Shown: positions 1 through 5,251 of the stretch, in pieces
Layout of the letters: each line of letters begins with the position of its first letter
How positions within the stretch are numbered: position 1 is the stretch's first letter
Assembly (NCBI GenBank): GCA_030731695.1
Contig: JANQTK010000133.1
Span: forward strand, 1-5,251
DNA from: Polaribacter sp.
Lineage (GTDB): Bacteria > Bacteroidota > Bacteroidia > Flavobacteriales > Flavobacteriaceae
DNA length: 5,251 nt
Direction: 5' to 3'
The notes under the pieces: generated by a model
The model's input: the letters and a program-made list of their open reading frames with translations, nothing else
Told to the model about the DNA's origin: nothing
The model's database searches: none
Position numbers and translations under genes: made by a program

Positions 1-82
1 CATGTTCTTCTAATACTTTTGCCGCAATTAAGCCACTAATTCCTGCGCCAATAATATGAATTTTATAGTCTGATTTTTTCAT
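1..82 (-). CDS. FAD-dependent oxidoreductase (amine oxidase-like), N-terminal fragment
   Basis: Only the first 27 codons are present; the gene runs off the left edge. Translation from the ATG at 82 gives MKKSDYKIHIIGAGISGLIA followed by AKVLEEH. This is a beta strand, the dinucleotide-binding motif G-x-G-x-x-G (GAGISG) and the start of the following helix, i.e. the FAD-binding Rossmann fold at the N-terminus of flavin amine oxidase/protoporphyrinogen oxidase-like and related NAD(P)/FAD-dependent oxidoreductases. The motif begins within ten residues of the start, as usual in that family, and there is no signal peptide, so a cytoplasmic enzyme is likely. Substrate and exact subfamily cannot be told from this fragment. 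It lies downstream of the response regulator on the same strand, but a good -7 box in the 47-base gap suggests its own promoter, so it need not belong to the two-component operon. Confidence 0.72.
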   Translation of the reverse strand, partial: MKKSDYKIHIIGAGISGLIAAKVLEEH

Positions 83-105
83 AAAATAAAGTAATTGATA
101 TTTTG

Positions 106-113
106 CAAAGATA
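106..113 (-). promoter_or_regulatory. Bacteroidota -7 promoter box (TATCTTTG) for the oxidoreductase gene
   Basis: Read on the minus strand the gap between the response regulator stop (130) and the oxidoreductase ATG (82) contains TATCTTTGC. This is a perfect match to the TAnnTTTG -7 element used by the Bacteroidota primary sigma factor. It lies 23 bases before the ATG, which would give a short leader. No clear TTG -33 element is seen at the expected distance upstream, where the sequence is the end of the regulator gene. Assignment rests on the box and its position. Confidence 0.55.
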
Positions 114-129
114 CTTTATCACATTCATA

Positions 130-756
130 TTAGTAATAATTCTCATAGGCAAAAGCAATTAGCTCTTTAATAGAACTTAATTGAAGTTTTCTCAGGATAT
201 TTTTTCTATGGGTATCTACAGTATATTTACTAATAAATAATTTTTTGGCAATTAAAGCTGTATTATCTCCTGCTTTTATTAATTGAATAATTTCTTTTTC
301 TCTTTTTGTAATTAAATTTAATTGACTTTTATTTGTGTTTACCTCTTCATTAACTCTTGTTAAATTGATATAACTATCTATATTGTTCAAAACATTTTCT
401 ATTGTTTTTTTTACCAAAGCAGCATCTGTTGTCTTAGGGATAAAACCATTTGCACCAACTTTTTTACCTTCTTCAATAACTAAACTTGTTTCTAACATCG
501 ATATAAAAATTACTTTTATAAAAGGATGTGTTTCTTTAATGAGTTTACAAATTTCTAATCCGTTTATCCCTTTCATTTGTATGTCTAACATAATTAAATC
601 GGGGATTTCTGCATTTAACATTAATCTTAATTCCTCCCAATTATTACACGTTTTTATTACCTTATAGTTTTTAATATCTTCTATAATTCGTTTTAAACCG
701 TCAACAAATAGCTGATGATCATCTACAATTATTATTTTTATTTCCTTTTTTTTCAT
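130..756 (-). CDS. NarL/LuxR-family DNA-binding response regulator
   Basis: A 208-residue response regulator, the normal length for the NarL/FixJ class. The receiver domain (about residues 5-122) has all key residues: acidic pair D12-D13, phospho-acceptor D58 (in LIMLDIQMKG), S86 at the switch position and K108 (in IPKTT). A short linker leads to a LuxR-type helix-turn-helix (about 146-206) with the typical LITKREKEIIQLIKAG start and the recognition helix around SKYTVDTHRKNIL. It should bind DNA as a dimer when phosphorylated. The ATG at 756 is 10 bases after the stop of the sensor kinase gene and no other start fits the receiver domain better. No Shine-Dalgarno is seen, so translation probably depends on the shared mRNA with the kinase. 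The kinase is its obvious partner. Target genes are unknown; the divergent secreted-protein genes beyond the kinase are candidates. Confidence 0.93.
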   Translation of the reverse strand: MKKKEIKIIIVDDHQLFVDGLKRIIEDIKNYKVIKTCNNWEELRLMLNAEIPDLIMLDIQMKGINGLEICKLIKETHPFIKVIFISMLETSLVIEEGKKVGANGFIPKTTDAALVKKTIENVLNNIDSYINLTRVNEEVNTNKSQLNLITKREKEIIQLIKAGDNTALIAKKLFISKYTVDTHRKNILRKLQLSSIKELIAFAYENYY

Positions 757-766
757 AACAAATAGT

Positions 767-2641
767 TTAGAGTTTGTTGGGTAAAGTAATTATTGAGGTT
801 GTACCATTTTTATTGCTTGAAACATAATAATTTCCTTTCCATTTTTTTACTCTTTCTTTTATATTGTTTAATCCCATCCCTTTGTTTGCTAGTTTTGTAT
901 TGTAACCAATACCATTATCTTCAGCTAAAATTTCTATTTGTAAATCATCAATAATGATTTGAAGTGTAGCCTCTTTTGCTTGTGAATGTTTTAAGATGTT
1001 GTTTAATAGTTCATTACAAATTTTATAAATAGGTTGCTTTAGTTTTGTAGCTATTTTTTGATCGGTACCTAGAGAGATAAAAGTGATGTTTAGTTTTCCA
1101 ATTGAATTAAGAGAGTAAATTTTTTCTTGTATTTCTTTAATAATATTTATTTCTTTTTGATAATTATCAGTAAGCTTATTAAAAAACATTCTTAAATCGG
1201 TATTTGCTTTTGTTATCATACTTAAAAGAGTTTTGTCTTGCTGGTAACTATTTGTTACAATAAGTTTTACAGCACTTAAAGTGGCACCTAAATCGTCATG
1301 TAAATCTTGAGCAATAGTTGCTCTTTCTTTTTTTTGAATAGCAATTTTTTTTCTAAAATCTTTCTCTTTTTTCTTTGATTTATTAGAGAGTAATTGGTAA
1401 TTTCTTTTTAAAGTTTGTTGATGCCTCCAACCAATAAAACAACCAAGTAAAATAAATTCTATAAAAACTATCCAATAAAAATAATTGGGATACGTGATTG
1501 GGTAATAATTTAATATTCCTGCATAATTTAAAAAATATCCTGCAGGATTGTAGTATAATAAAAGCAGTCCTAAAAGTGAACTTAGTATAATATATTTTTT
1601 CTTTTTGTATCTTAAAATGATGCTTATAAAAGTAATTGTCATTAATGAAAAAACAACAAAAATGGAGGAATTCCATAAATAAGGAAAAATACCAGCATCA
1701 AAAAACATCTCTTCTTTCCAGATAAAATAAATTAGGTTAAAAACGAATCCAAAAATTAAAAATGAAAAATTAAGGATGCTTAGAATTTTAACTTTAGGTT
1801 GTTTATTTTTTTGATATAAAATAAACTTAATCAACTTAAAATGTAATGAAAGTGCAATAATTGCATTTGGTAAAGAATGTAAATGGTTTAAAATGTAAAA
1901 AATGGTTTTGTCTTTTACAACACCTATCATTAATTCTTCTGATAAAATCATTGCAATTATAAAAAGTAAATAAAAAGAGTAGAAAAGAAAAGCTTTTTCT
2001 TTAACAAAAAGACCTAGGAAGAAACATAAAATTGAAATTAGGGAAAAACAACCAATAAAAAATGCTGTAGACCAATAGAATTTTTTTTCCCACATTAAAT
2101 TATCTTCAGGTGTAGTTAAGTCGGTTATTGCGTTTTGAGTATTTCTAAGATTCTCTATTTTTACAAAATATTCTTGTGCTTCAAATGCATCAAGTTCAAT
2201 TTTAATGGCAGGAAAACGAGTTCTTACCTTTTTATCATCCAATAGGGTTGTGCTATTTAAAATAGTATCTATACTTTTAAATTGATGATTTAATTTTTTG
2301 TAAACGGTTATAGTATCTGCTTGGGTATAAAAACTCCACCAATAATCTTGGTATTTTTTTGAACTGTTTTTAACAGTAAGATGAAACCATAAAGGATAGG
2401 GGTTTTTACCAAGGTTTAATGTGCTATTAGAATTCCAATGTTTAAATTTATGAGATAAAAATGTATTTTCAATTTTTTTGATGTTAGCAGTCTTAGAAGA
2501 ATCTACCCAAAATGTAACATATTTACCTAAATTTTCTCTGTTAATACCAGTAACAAACAATGTGTCATTAAATTTTTCTTGCGCAAAATTTGAAAAATTA
2601 ATTAAGAAAAGTAAGAAAATTGAAAATATGAATTTTTTCAT
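767..2641 (-). CDS. 7TMR-DISM sensor histidine kinase (HisKA_3 type)
   Basis: A 624-residue membrane sensor kinase. A signal peptide (1-20, ending NFAQ) precedes a periplasmic beta-rich domain (about 24-185) resembling 7TMR-DISMED2, including PYPLWFHLTVKN (81-92), a family-typical stretch. Seven hydrophobic segments follow (about 189-213, 217-241, 248-275, 285-307, 320-343, 350-372, 385-404), the 7TMR-DISM arrangement. A basic, probably coiled linker (405-440) leads to the HisKA_3 dimerisation domain with phospho-acceptor H448 in IAQDLHDDLG. The HATPase has an N box (E544, N548), G1 box EDNGIGY (574-580) and G2 box GMGLNNIKERV (588-598). It should autophosphorylate at H448 and pass phosphate to D58 of the regulator encoded 10 bases downstream. 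The DISMED2-like domain suggests a small, perhaps carbohydrate-like, ligand, but none can be named. Position H+5 is A453, not the Gln linked to phosphatase activity in NarX/DesK. Confidence 0.92.
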   Translation of the reverse strand: MKKFIFSIFLLFLINFSNFAQEKFNDTLFVTGINRENLGKYVTFWVDSSKTANIKKIENTFLSHKFKHWNSNSTLNLGKNPYPLWFHLTVKNSSKKYQDYWWSFYTQADTITVYKKLNHQFKSIDTILNSTTLLDDKKVRTRFPAIKIELDAFEAQEYFVKIENLRNTQNAITDLTTPEDNLMWEKKFYWSTAFFIGCFSLISILCFFLGLFVKEKAFLFYSFYLLFIIAMILSEELMIGVVKDKTIFYILNHLHSLPNAIIALSLHFKLIKFILYQKNKQPKVKILSILNFSFLIFGFVFNLIYFIWKEEMFFDAGIFPYLWNSSIFVVFSLMTITFISIILRYKKKKYIILSSLLGLLLLYYNPAGYFLNYAGILNYYPITYPNYFYWIVFIEFILLGCFIGWRHQQTLKRNYQLLSNKSKKKEKDFRKKIAIQKKERATIAQDLHDDLGATLSAVKLIVTNSYQQDKTLLSMITKANTDLRMFFNKLTDNYQKEINIIKEIQEKIYSLNSIGKLNITFISLGTDQKIATKLKQPIYKICNELLNNILKHSQAKEATLQIIIDDLQIEILAEDNGIGYNTKLANKGMGLNNIKERVKKWKGNYYVSSNKNGTTSIITLPNKL

Positions 2642-2759
2642 TATAACTATAATTATATCAAATATGCAATAAAATTTGAATTCTAAAAATACCTAAAAGT
2701 TGGTATATATAACTGATGAATTTCTGTTTTCTTTGAACTATAACTTTAAACTAATTAGA
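2642..2759. promoter_or_regulatory. Divergent intergenic promoter region
   Basis: This 118-base, extremely AT-rich gap separates the start codons of the sensor kinase (minus) and the beta-helix gene (plus), so it must hold the promoters or leaders of both unless transcription begins farther off. On the minus strand CATATTTG (plus positions 2659-2666) matches the TAnnTTTG -7 box at all but one defined base, 17 bases from the kinase ATG. On the plus strand TAACTTTA (2741-2748) also misses one defined base, 11 bases before the beta-helix ATG. Neither has a convincing TTG at the -33 position, so both boxes are tentative. A partial inverted repeat lies around GAATTC at 2678-2683. No Shine-Dalgarno is seen before either gene. 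Confidence 0.4.
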
Positions 2760-3884
2760 ATGAAATCAAAATTTACATTAAAAAACACGACTATTTTAGT
2801 TGCCTTTTTAGGGGTGTTTACCCTAAACGCACAAATTTATGTAGACAACAACACAGGTGCCAACGCAGCTTACAGCGATTTACAAACTGCTATTGACGCT
2901 GCATCACCCAATGATGTTATTTATGTACAGCCATCAGATAATGAATATTTATTTCAGTCAGTCTCTGGGAATACAATTGTTATAAATAAACCTTTAACAA
3001 TTATTGGTCGTTCACATAGCATGCCTTCATTTTCTAGTAAAATTCGTGATCTTCAAATTACTGACGAAGGTTCAGGTACTGTGTTAAAAGGATTGCTAAT
3101 CAGCAGCTTAAACTTAAAAGGAACTGATGGAATTTGGGATAATTCATCTGGTACTGGAACACAACCTAAATTAGTTCAAAATGTAGCTGTTATAAATTGT
3201 TTCATATCAAATGCATTTTCTTTAACTAATTTAAAATATTATAATAATACTCCTAGTAGCATTCAAGGTACTGGTGTTAATAATGTAATAATACGTGGTT
3301 GTGTTTTTGATAATATAGGTGATAATTTTGCTACTAATATTAACATTAGTAATAGTATAATTTATAGGGGTGTATGGTTTAGAAGTTCAACAGTTGTTTT
3401 AAAAAATAATATATTTTTTAATGACAACCCTGTAATTCAGCCATCAGGAAGTACTTTGATTACCGTACAAAATAGTATTTTTTTAGCAAATACAGCTGAT
3501 GATTATTCACTTAGAGCTAGTTATGTAAAATACGAAAATTGTTTAACATATAATTATGGTTCAGGCAATTACAATATTGGTAGTAATCAAGGGATGGAAA
3601 CTGTAAACTTACTTGCTAATACAAATCCGTTATTTACAAAGAATCCGAATTCTATTTCCATGAGTACAAGTTCATATGATATTTCAGATGATTACACTTT
3701 GCAAACAGGTTCTCCAGCGATTGGCGCGGGTGTTAATGGGGAAGACTTAGGTATTTTTGCAGGTTATAATTTCAGCAATTTAGGGTTACCTGCAGGCTAT
3801 CCAACCATAAATATTGTATCTAGCACTTCAAGTTTACCACAAAATGGTACGTTAAAAGTTACATTAACGGCTAAAGCACAATAA
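2760..3884 (+). CDS. Secreted right-handed beta-helix (pectate-lyase-like fold) protein
   Basis: A 374-residue exported protein of unknown function. The ATG at 2760 is preferred over an in-frame TTG at 2700 because it starts a classic signal peptide (basic MKSK, hydrophobic ILVAFLGVF, cleavage probably between A24 and Q25). The mature part opens with IYVDNNTGANAAYSDLQTAI and DVIYVQPS (residues 53-60), the entry pattern of single-stranded right-handed beta-helix proteins (DUF1565/pectate-lyase-like). PLTIIGRS (78-85) and many short turns follow, such as NVAVINCFISN, NVIIRGCVFDN, VVLKNNIFFND and ITVQNSIFLAN, spaced like helix rungs. It closes with DYTLQTGSPAIGAG (311-324), a common end cap. No catalytic residues are recognisable, so a binding or structural role is as likely as polysaccharide cleavage. 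The last 25 residues end in TLTAKAQ and do not look like a T9SS sorting domain. The stop is one base before the next ATG, implying cotranscription and coupling. Confidence 0.82.
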   Translation: MKSKFTLKNTTILVAFLGVFTLNAQIYVDNNTGANAAYSDLQTAIDAASPNDVIYVQPSDNEYLFQSVSGNTIVINKPLTIIGRSHSMPSFSSKIRDLQITDEGSGTVLKGLLISSLNLKGTDGIWDNSSGTGTQPKLVQNVAVINCFISNAFSLTNLKYYNNTPSSIQGTGVNNVIIRGCVFDNIGDNFATNINISNSIIYRGVWFRSSTVVLKNNIFFNDNPVIQPSGSTLITVQNSIFLANTADDYSLRASYVKYENCLTYNYGSGNYNIGSNQGMETVNLLANTNPLFTKNPNSISMSTSSYDISDDYTLQTGSPAIGAGVNGEDLGIFAGYNFSNLGLPAGYPTINIVSSTSSLPQNGTLKVTLTAKAQ

Positions 3885-3885
3885 G

Positions 3886-4866
3886 ATGAAAACAAAATTT
3901 TGTATAAGTATATTGCAATGTTTGTTTTTTGTGGGTTTTGCCCAACAAAACATTAGCAGTATAGAGTATTATTTTGATGCAGACCCAGGTATTGGTGGTG
4001 CAACTACCTTAACTGTAAATGCAAATGCAACAATTGATTCTAATTTTACCATACCTATTGGTAATTTAACAGAAGGTTTTCATACTTTGTATATGCGTGC
4101 AAAAGATGATGCCAATATTTGGGGTTTGTATGATAGACGTGTGTTTTACGTTGTAAAACCTTCAGAAGCAAGCATTTCTAATTTAGCATCAGCTGAGTAT
4201 TATTTTGATACAGACCCAGGAATTGGTAATGCAACAGTACTAGCTATTTCATCTGACGCAAGTATAGATGATAATTTTAGCATACCTATTGGTAATTTAA
4301 CAGAGGGTTTTCATACGCTTTATATTCGCGTTAAAAACGAAGCAAATACATGGAGTTTGTATGATAGACGTGTATTTTTTGTTACAGCAGCAGCCTTATC
4401 AAATAATGCTACTATTAGCAATATGGAGTATTTTTTTGATACAGACCCTGGATTAAGTAATGGTATTGCTTTAACTGTACCTGCAAATCCGTCATTAGAA
4501 AACATATTTGATATAGACGTTAGTAGCTTAACTGAAGGGAGTCATTTGTTATTTATAAGAGCTAAAAACACAGCAGATATTTGGAGTATAAATGCAATGG
4601 CAGCGTTTACAATAGATAATACGTTAGGTATTCAAGATTTTTCGAATCAATTTACAGTTTTTCCAAACTCTTTTAAAGACAATTTAACTGTAAATTCTAC
4701 CTTTGAAATTGAAGGCTTTCAAATGTATAATCTAACAGGAAAAGTTGTACTGCAAAAACAAACAAAATCAAATAAAATAGATACAAAAAATTTGTCTTCT
4801 GGTGTTTATTTTTTAGTCATTAACTCAAAAGTGGGGAAAGTTGTTAAAAAAATTATTAAAGAGTAA
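3886..4866 (+). CDS. T9SS type A sorting-domain protein with three DxDPG repeats
   Basis: A 326-residue exported protein. A signal peptide (1-19, ending VGFAQ) is followed by three repeats with exact 77-residue period starting at E27, E104 and E181. Their shared pattern is E-Y-[YF]-F-D-x-D-P-G, then L-T-E-G-x-H, [FY]-[MI]-R-x-K and a Trp. The repeats look beta-rich (Ig-like) and resemble repeats common in Bacteroidota surface proteins; I know of no assigned function. Residues about 249-326 form a T9SS type A C-terminal domain: FTVFPNSFKDNLTV (256-269), YNLTGKVVL, then KNLSSGVYFLVI and a basic end KVVKKIIKE. The protein is thus predicted to cross the outer membrane by type IX secretion and to be anchored or released after removal of this domain. 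The sorting motif has PNS where PNP is usual. The ATG is one base after the stop of the beta-helix gene, so the two are very likely made together. Confidence 0.85.
   Translation: MKTKFCISILQCLFFVGFAQQNISSIEYYFDADPGIGGATTLTVNANATIDSNFTIPIGNLTEGFHTLYMRAKDDANIWGLYDRRVFYVVKPSEASISNLASAEYYFDTDPGIGNATVLAISSDASIDDNFSIPIGNLTEGFHTLYIRVKNEANTWSLYDRRVFFVTAAALSNNATISNMEYFFDTDPGLSNGIALTVPANPSLENIFDIDVSSLTEGSHLLFIRAKNTADIWSINAMAAFTIDNTLGIQDFSNQFTVFPNSFKDNLTVNSTFEIEGFQMYNLTGKVVLQKQTKSNKIDTKNLSSGVYFLVINSKVGKVVKKIIKE
3964..4614 (+). repeat. Three tandem in-frame coding repeats, 231-base period
   Basis: The repeat cores occupy 3964-4152, 4195-4383 and 4426-4614, each 63 codons, with starts exactly 231 bases apart. 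By hand count, repeats 1 and 2 share 45 of 63 residues, and repeats 2 and 3 share 27 of 63. Repeats 1 and 2 also share long DNA identity, including 24 identical bases at 4050-4073 and 4281-4304, and another block around 4124-4142 and 4355-4373. Repeat 3 has lost the L-Y-D-R-R-x-F segment after its Trp. The pattern suggests an older duplication giving repeat 3 and a more recent one, or gene conversion, between 1 and 2. Confidence 0.9.
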
Positions 4867-4879
4867 TAATTATAAAATA

Positions 4880-4913
4880 AAGCCTCGTCAAATGTGGCGA
4901 GGTTTATTTTTTA
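4880..4913 (+). terminator. Rho-independent terminator, probably bidirectional
   Basis: A hairpin begins 13 bases after the stop of the T9SS repeat protein. The 5' arm AAGCCTCGTCA (4880-4890) pairs with TGGCGAGGTTT (4895-4905) around an AATG loop. The 11-pair stem has a CCTCG/CGAGG core and two G-U pairs. It is followed by ATTTTTT on the plus strand, and preceded by AAAATAAA, which reads as a T-rich tract on the minus strand. It therefore can serve both the plus-strand secreted-protein operon and the convergent gene ending at 4931. Confidence 0.88.
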
Positions 4914-4930
4914 ATAAATAATAGTTTTAT

Positions 4931-5251
4931 TTACAAGTTAGTAACTTCTTTTTGTTTTCTTAAATACGAAGCTAAAATACGTTGAATATCTCTATTGTCT
5001 TTTTGTGGAGTTACAAAAAATTGATAATCTTCTGGGTTTGTTAATTGTTCAGACTGATAAGTTTCTACATATCCAAACCCTTTGTAAATTCCGTCTAAAA
5101 TTAAGGCAAAACCAACTTCATTTTCTGTTCTTCCTGGTTCTTTGATGACCAAATTTTCTGCACCAATTCCAACTGATTTTATCGCTTCTTGAACTCTTAC
5201 ATTATAGGATTCAACAGCTTCTTCATCACAACAAATGCCTTTACATTCTTT
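4931..5251 (-). CDS. DnaQ-like exonuclease / GIY-YIG nuclease family protein, C-terminal fragment
   Basis: The frame is open from the right edge to the TAA at 4931-4933, giving the last 106 residues of a longer protein. The fragment begins KECKGICCDEEAVESYNVRV, then has ENLVIKEPGRTENEVGFALI, GIYKGFGYVE (a Gly/Tyr-rich strand) and ends NRDIQRILASYLRKQKEVTN plus L. The E-C-x-G-x-C stretch followed by Y-N-x-R-V, and the final N-R-D-x-x-x-I-x-x-Y-L-R-K, resemble the C-terminus of the Bacteroidota proteins annotated as DNA polymerase III epsilon-like exonuclease fused to a UvrC-type GIY-YIG domain. That would be a DNA repair or processing nuclease. The catalytic parts would lie upstream, outside the window, so this rests on recalled family resemblance. 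A TTG at 5152 could be taken for a start, but conserved-looking sequence continues before it, so it is internal. It converges on the secreted-protein operon. Confidence 0.62.
   Translation of the reverse strand, partial: KECKGICCDEEAVESYNVRVQEAIKSVGIGAENLVIKEPGRTENEVGFALILDGIYKGFGYVETYQSEQLTNPEDYQFFVTPQKDNRDIQRILASYLRKQKEVTNL

Noticed and set aside
383..667. Plus-strand open frame inside the response regulator gene
   Set aside because: It is antisense to a complete, well-conserved receiver domain and its translation shows no recognisable domain.
1383..1676. Second minus-strand open frame inside the sensor kinase gene
   Set aside because: It overlaps the membrane-helix region of the kinase in another frame; its aromatic-rich translation is what AT-rich hydrophobic coding sequence gives by chance.
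2642..2657. TATAA...TTATA inverted repeat next to the kinase start
   Set aside because: It is made of A and T with one C and has too weak a stem to separate from background composition.
2478..2672. Plus-strand open frame over the kinase 5' end and the intergenic gap
   Set aside because: It is antisense to the kinase signal peptide and sensor domain and has no domain or start signal of its own.
2671..2690. Partial palindrome around GAATTC in the divergent gap as a regulator operator
   Set aside because: The dyad is broken by mismatches next to the six-base core, and such AT-rich dyads are expected by chance here. Kept only as a remark in the intergenic entry.
2700..2759. In-frame TTG start adding 20 residues to the beta-helix protein
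   Set aside because: The extension would put 20 residues before a textbook signal peptide that starts at the ATG at 2760, and it would cover the likely promoter.
4320..4505. Minus-strand open frame inside the T9SS repeat protein gene
   Set aside because: It is antisense to repeats 2 and 3, which are clearly coding on the plus strand.
1..5251. Search for tRNA, rRNA, CRISPR arrays, insertion sequences and attachment sites
   Set aside because: No cloverleaf-like sequence, no regularly spaced short repeats, no transposase or integrase frame and no terminal inverted repeats were seen; the only tandem repeats are the coding ones at 3964-4614.

Overview
The window looks like chromosome from a marine-type Flavobacteriaceae (Bacteroidota). 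It is very AT-rich and its genes lack Shine-Dalgarno sequences. One promoter has the Bacteroidota -7 box TAnnTTTG, and one secreted protein ends in a type IX secretion (T9SS) sorting domain. The species cannot be named from the sequence.

Left part, minus strand: the first 82 bases hold the N-terminus of an FAD-dependent oxidoreductase that runs off the left edge. Its own promoter (TATCTTTG) lies just past the preceding stop codon. Upstream of it is a two-gene operon: a 624-residue sensor kinase (signal peptide, periplasmic sensor domain, seven membrane helices, HisKA_3 and HATPase) followed 10 bases later by a NarL/LuxR-type response regulator. The kinase has Ala where the phosphatase-assisting Gln of the HisKA_3 DxxxQ motif usually sits.

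Middle, plus strand: about 118 bases of AT-rich divergent promoter region separate the kinase from two secreted-protein genes spaced by a single base. The first encodes a right-handed beta-helix protein with a signal peptide but no recognisable sorting domain. The second encodes a signal peptide, three 77-residue-period repeats (E-Y-[YF]-F-D-x-D-P-G ... L-T-E-G-x-H ... W) and a T9SS type A C-terminal domain. A strong, probably bidirectional terminator follows.

Right edge, minus strand: the C-terminal 106 residues of a protein resembling the Bacteroidota DnaQ-like exonuclease/GIY-YIG fusion family; its start lies outside the window.

The most interesting reading is that the two-component system and the divergent beta-helix/repeat pair form a surface module, with the pair being both a possible regulatory target and a possible two-part cell-surface complex. 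This is inferred from gene order and domain content only.
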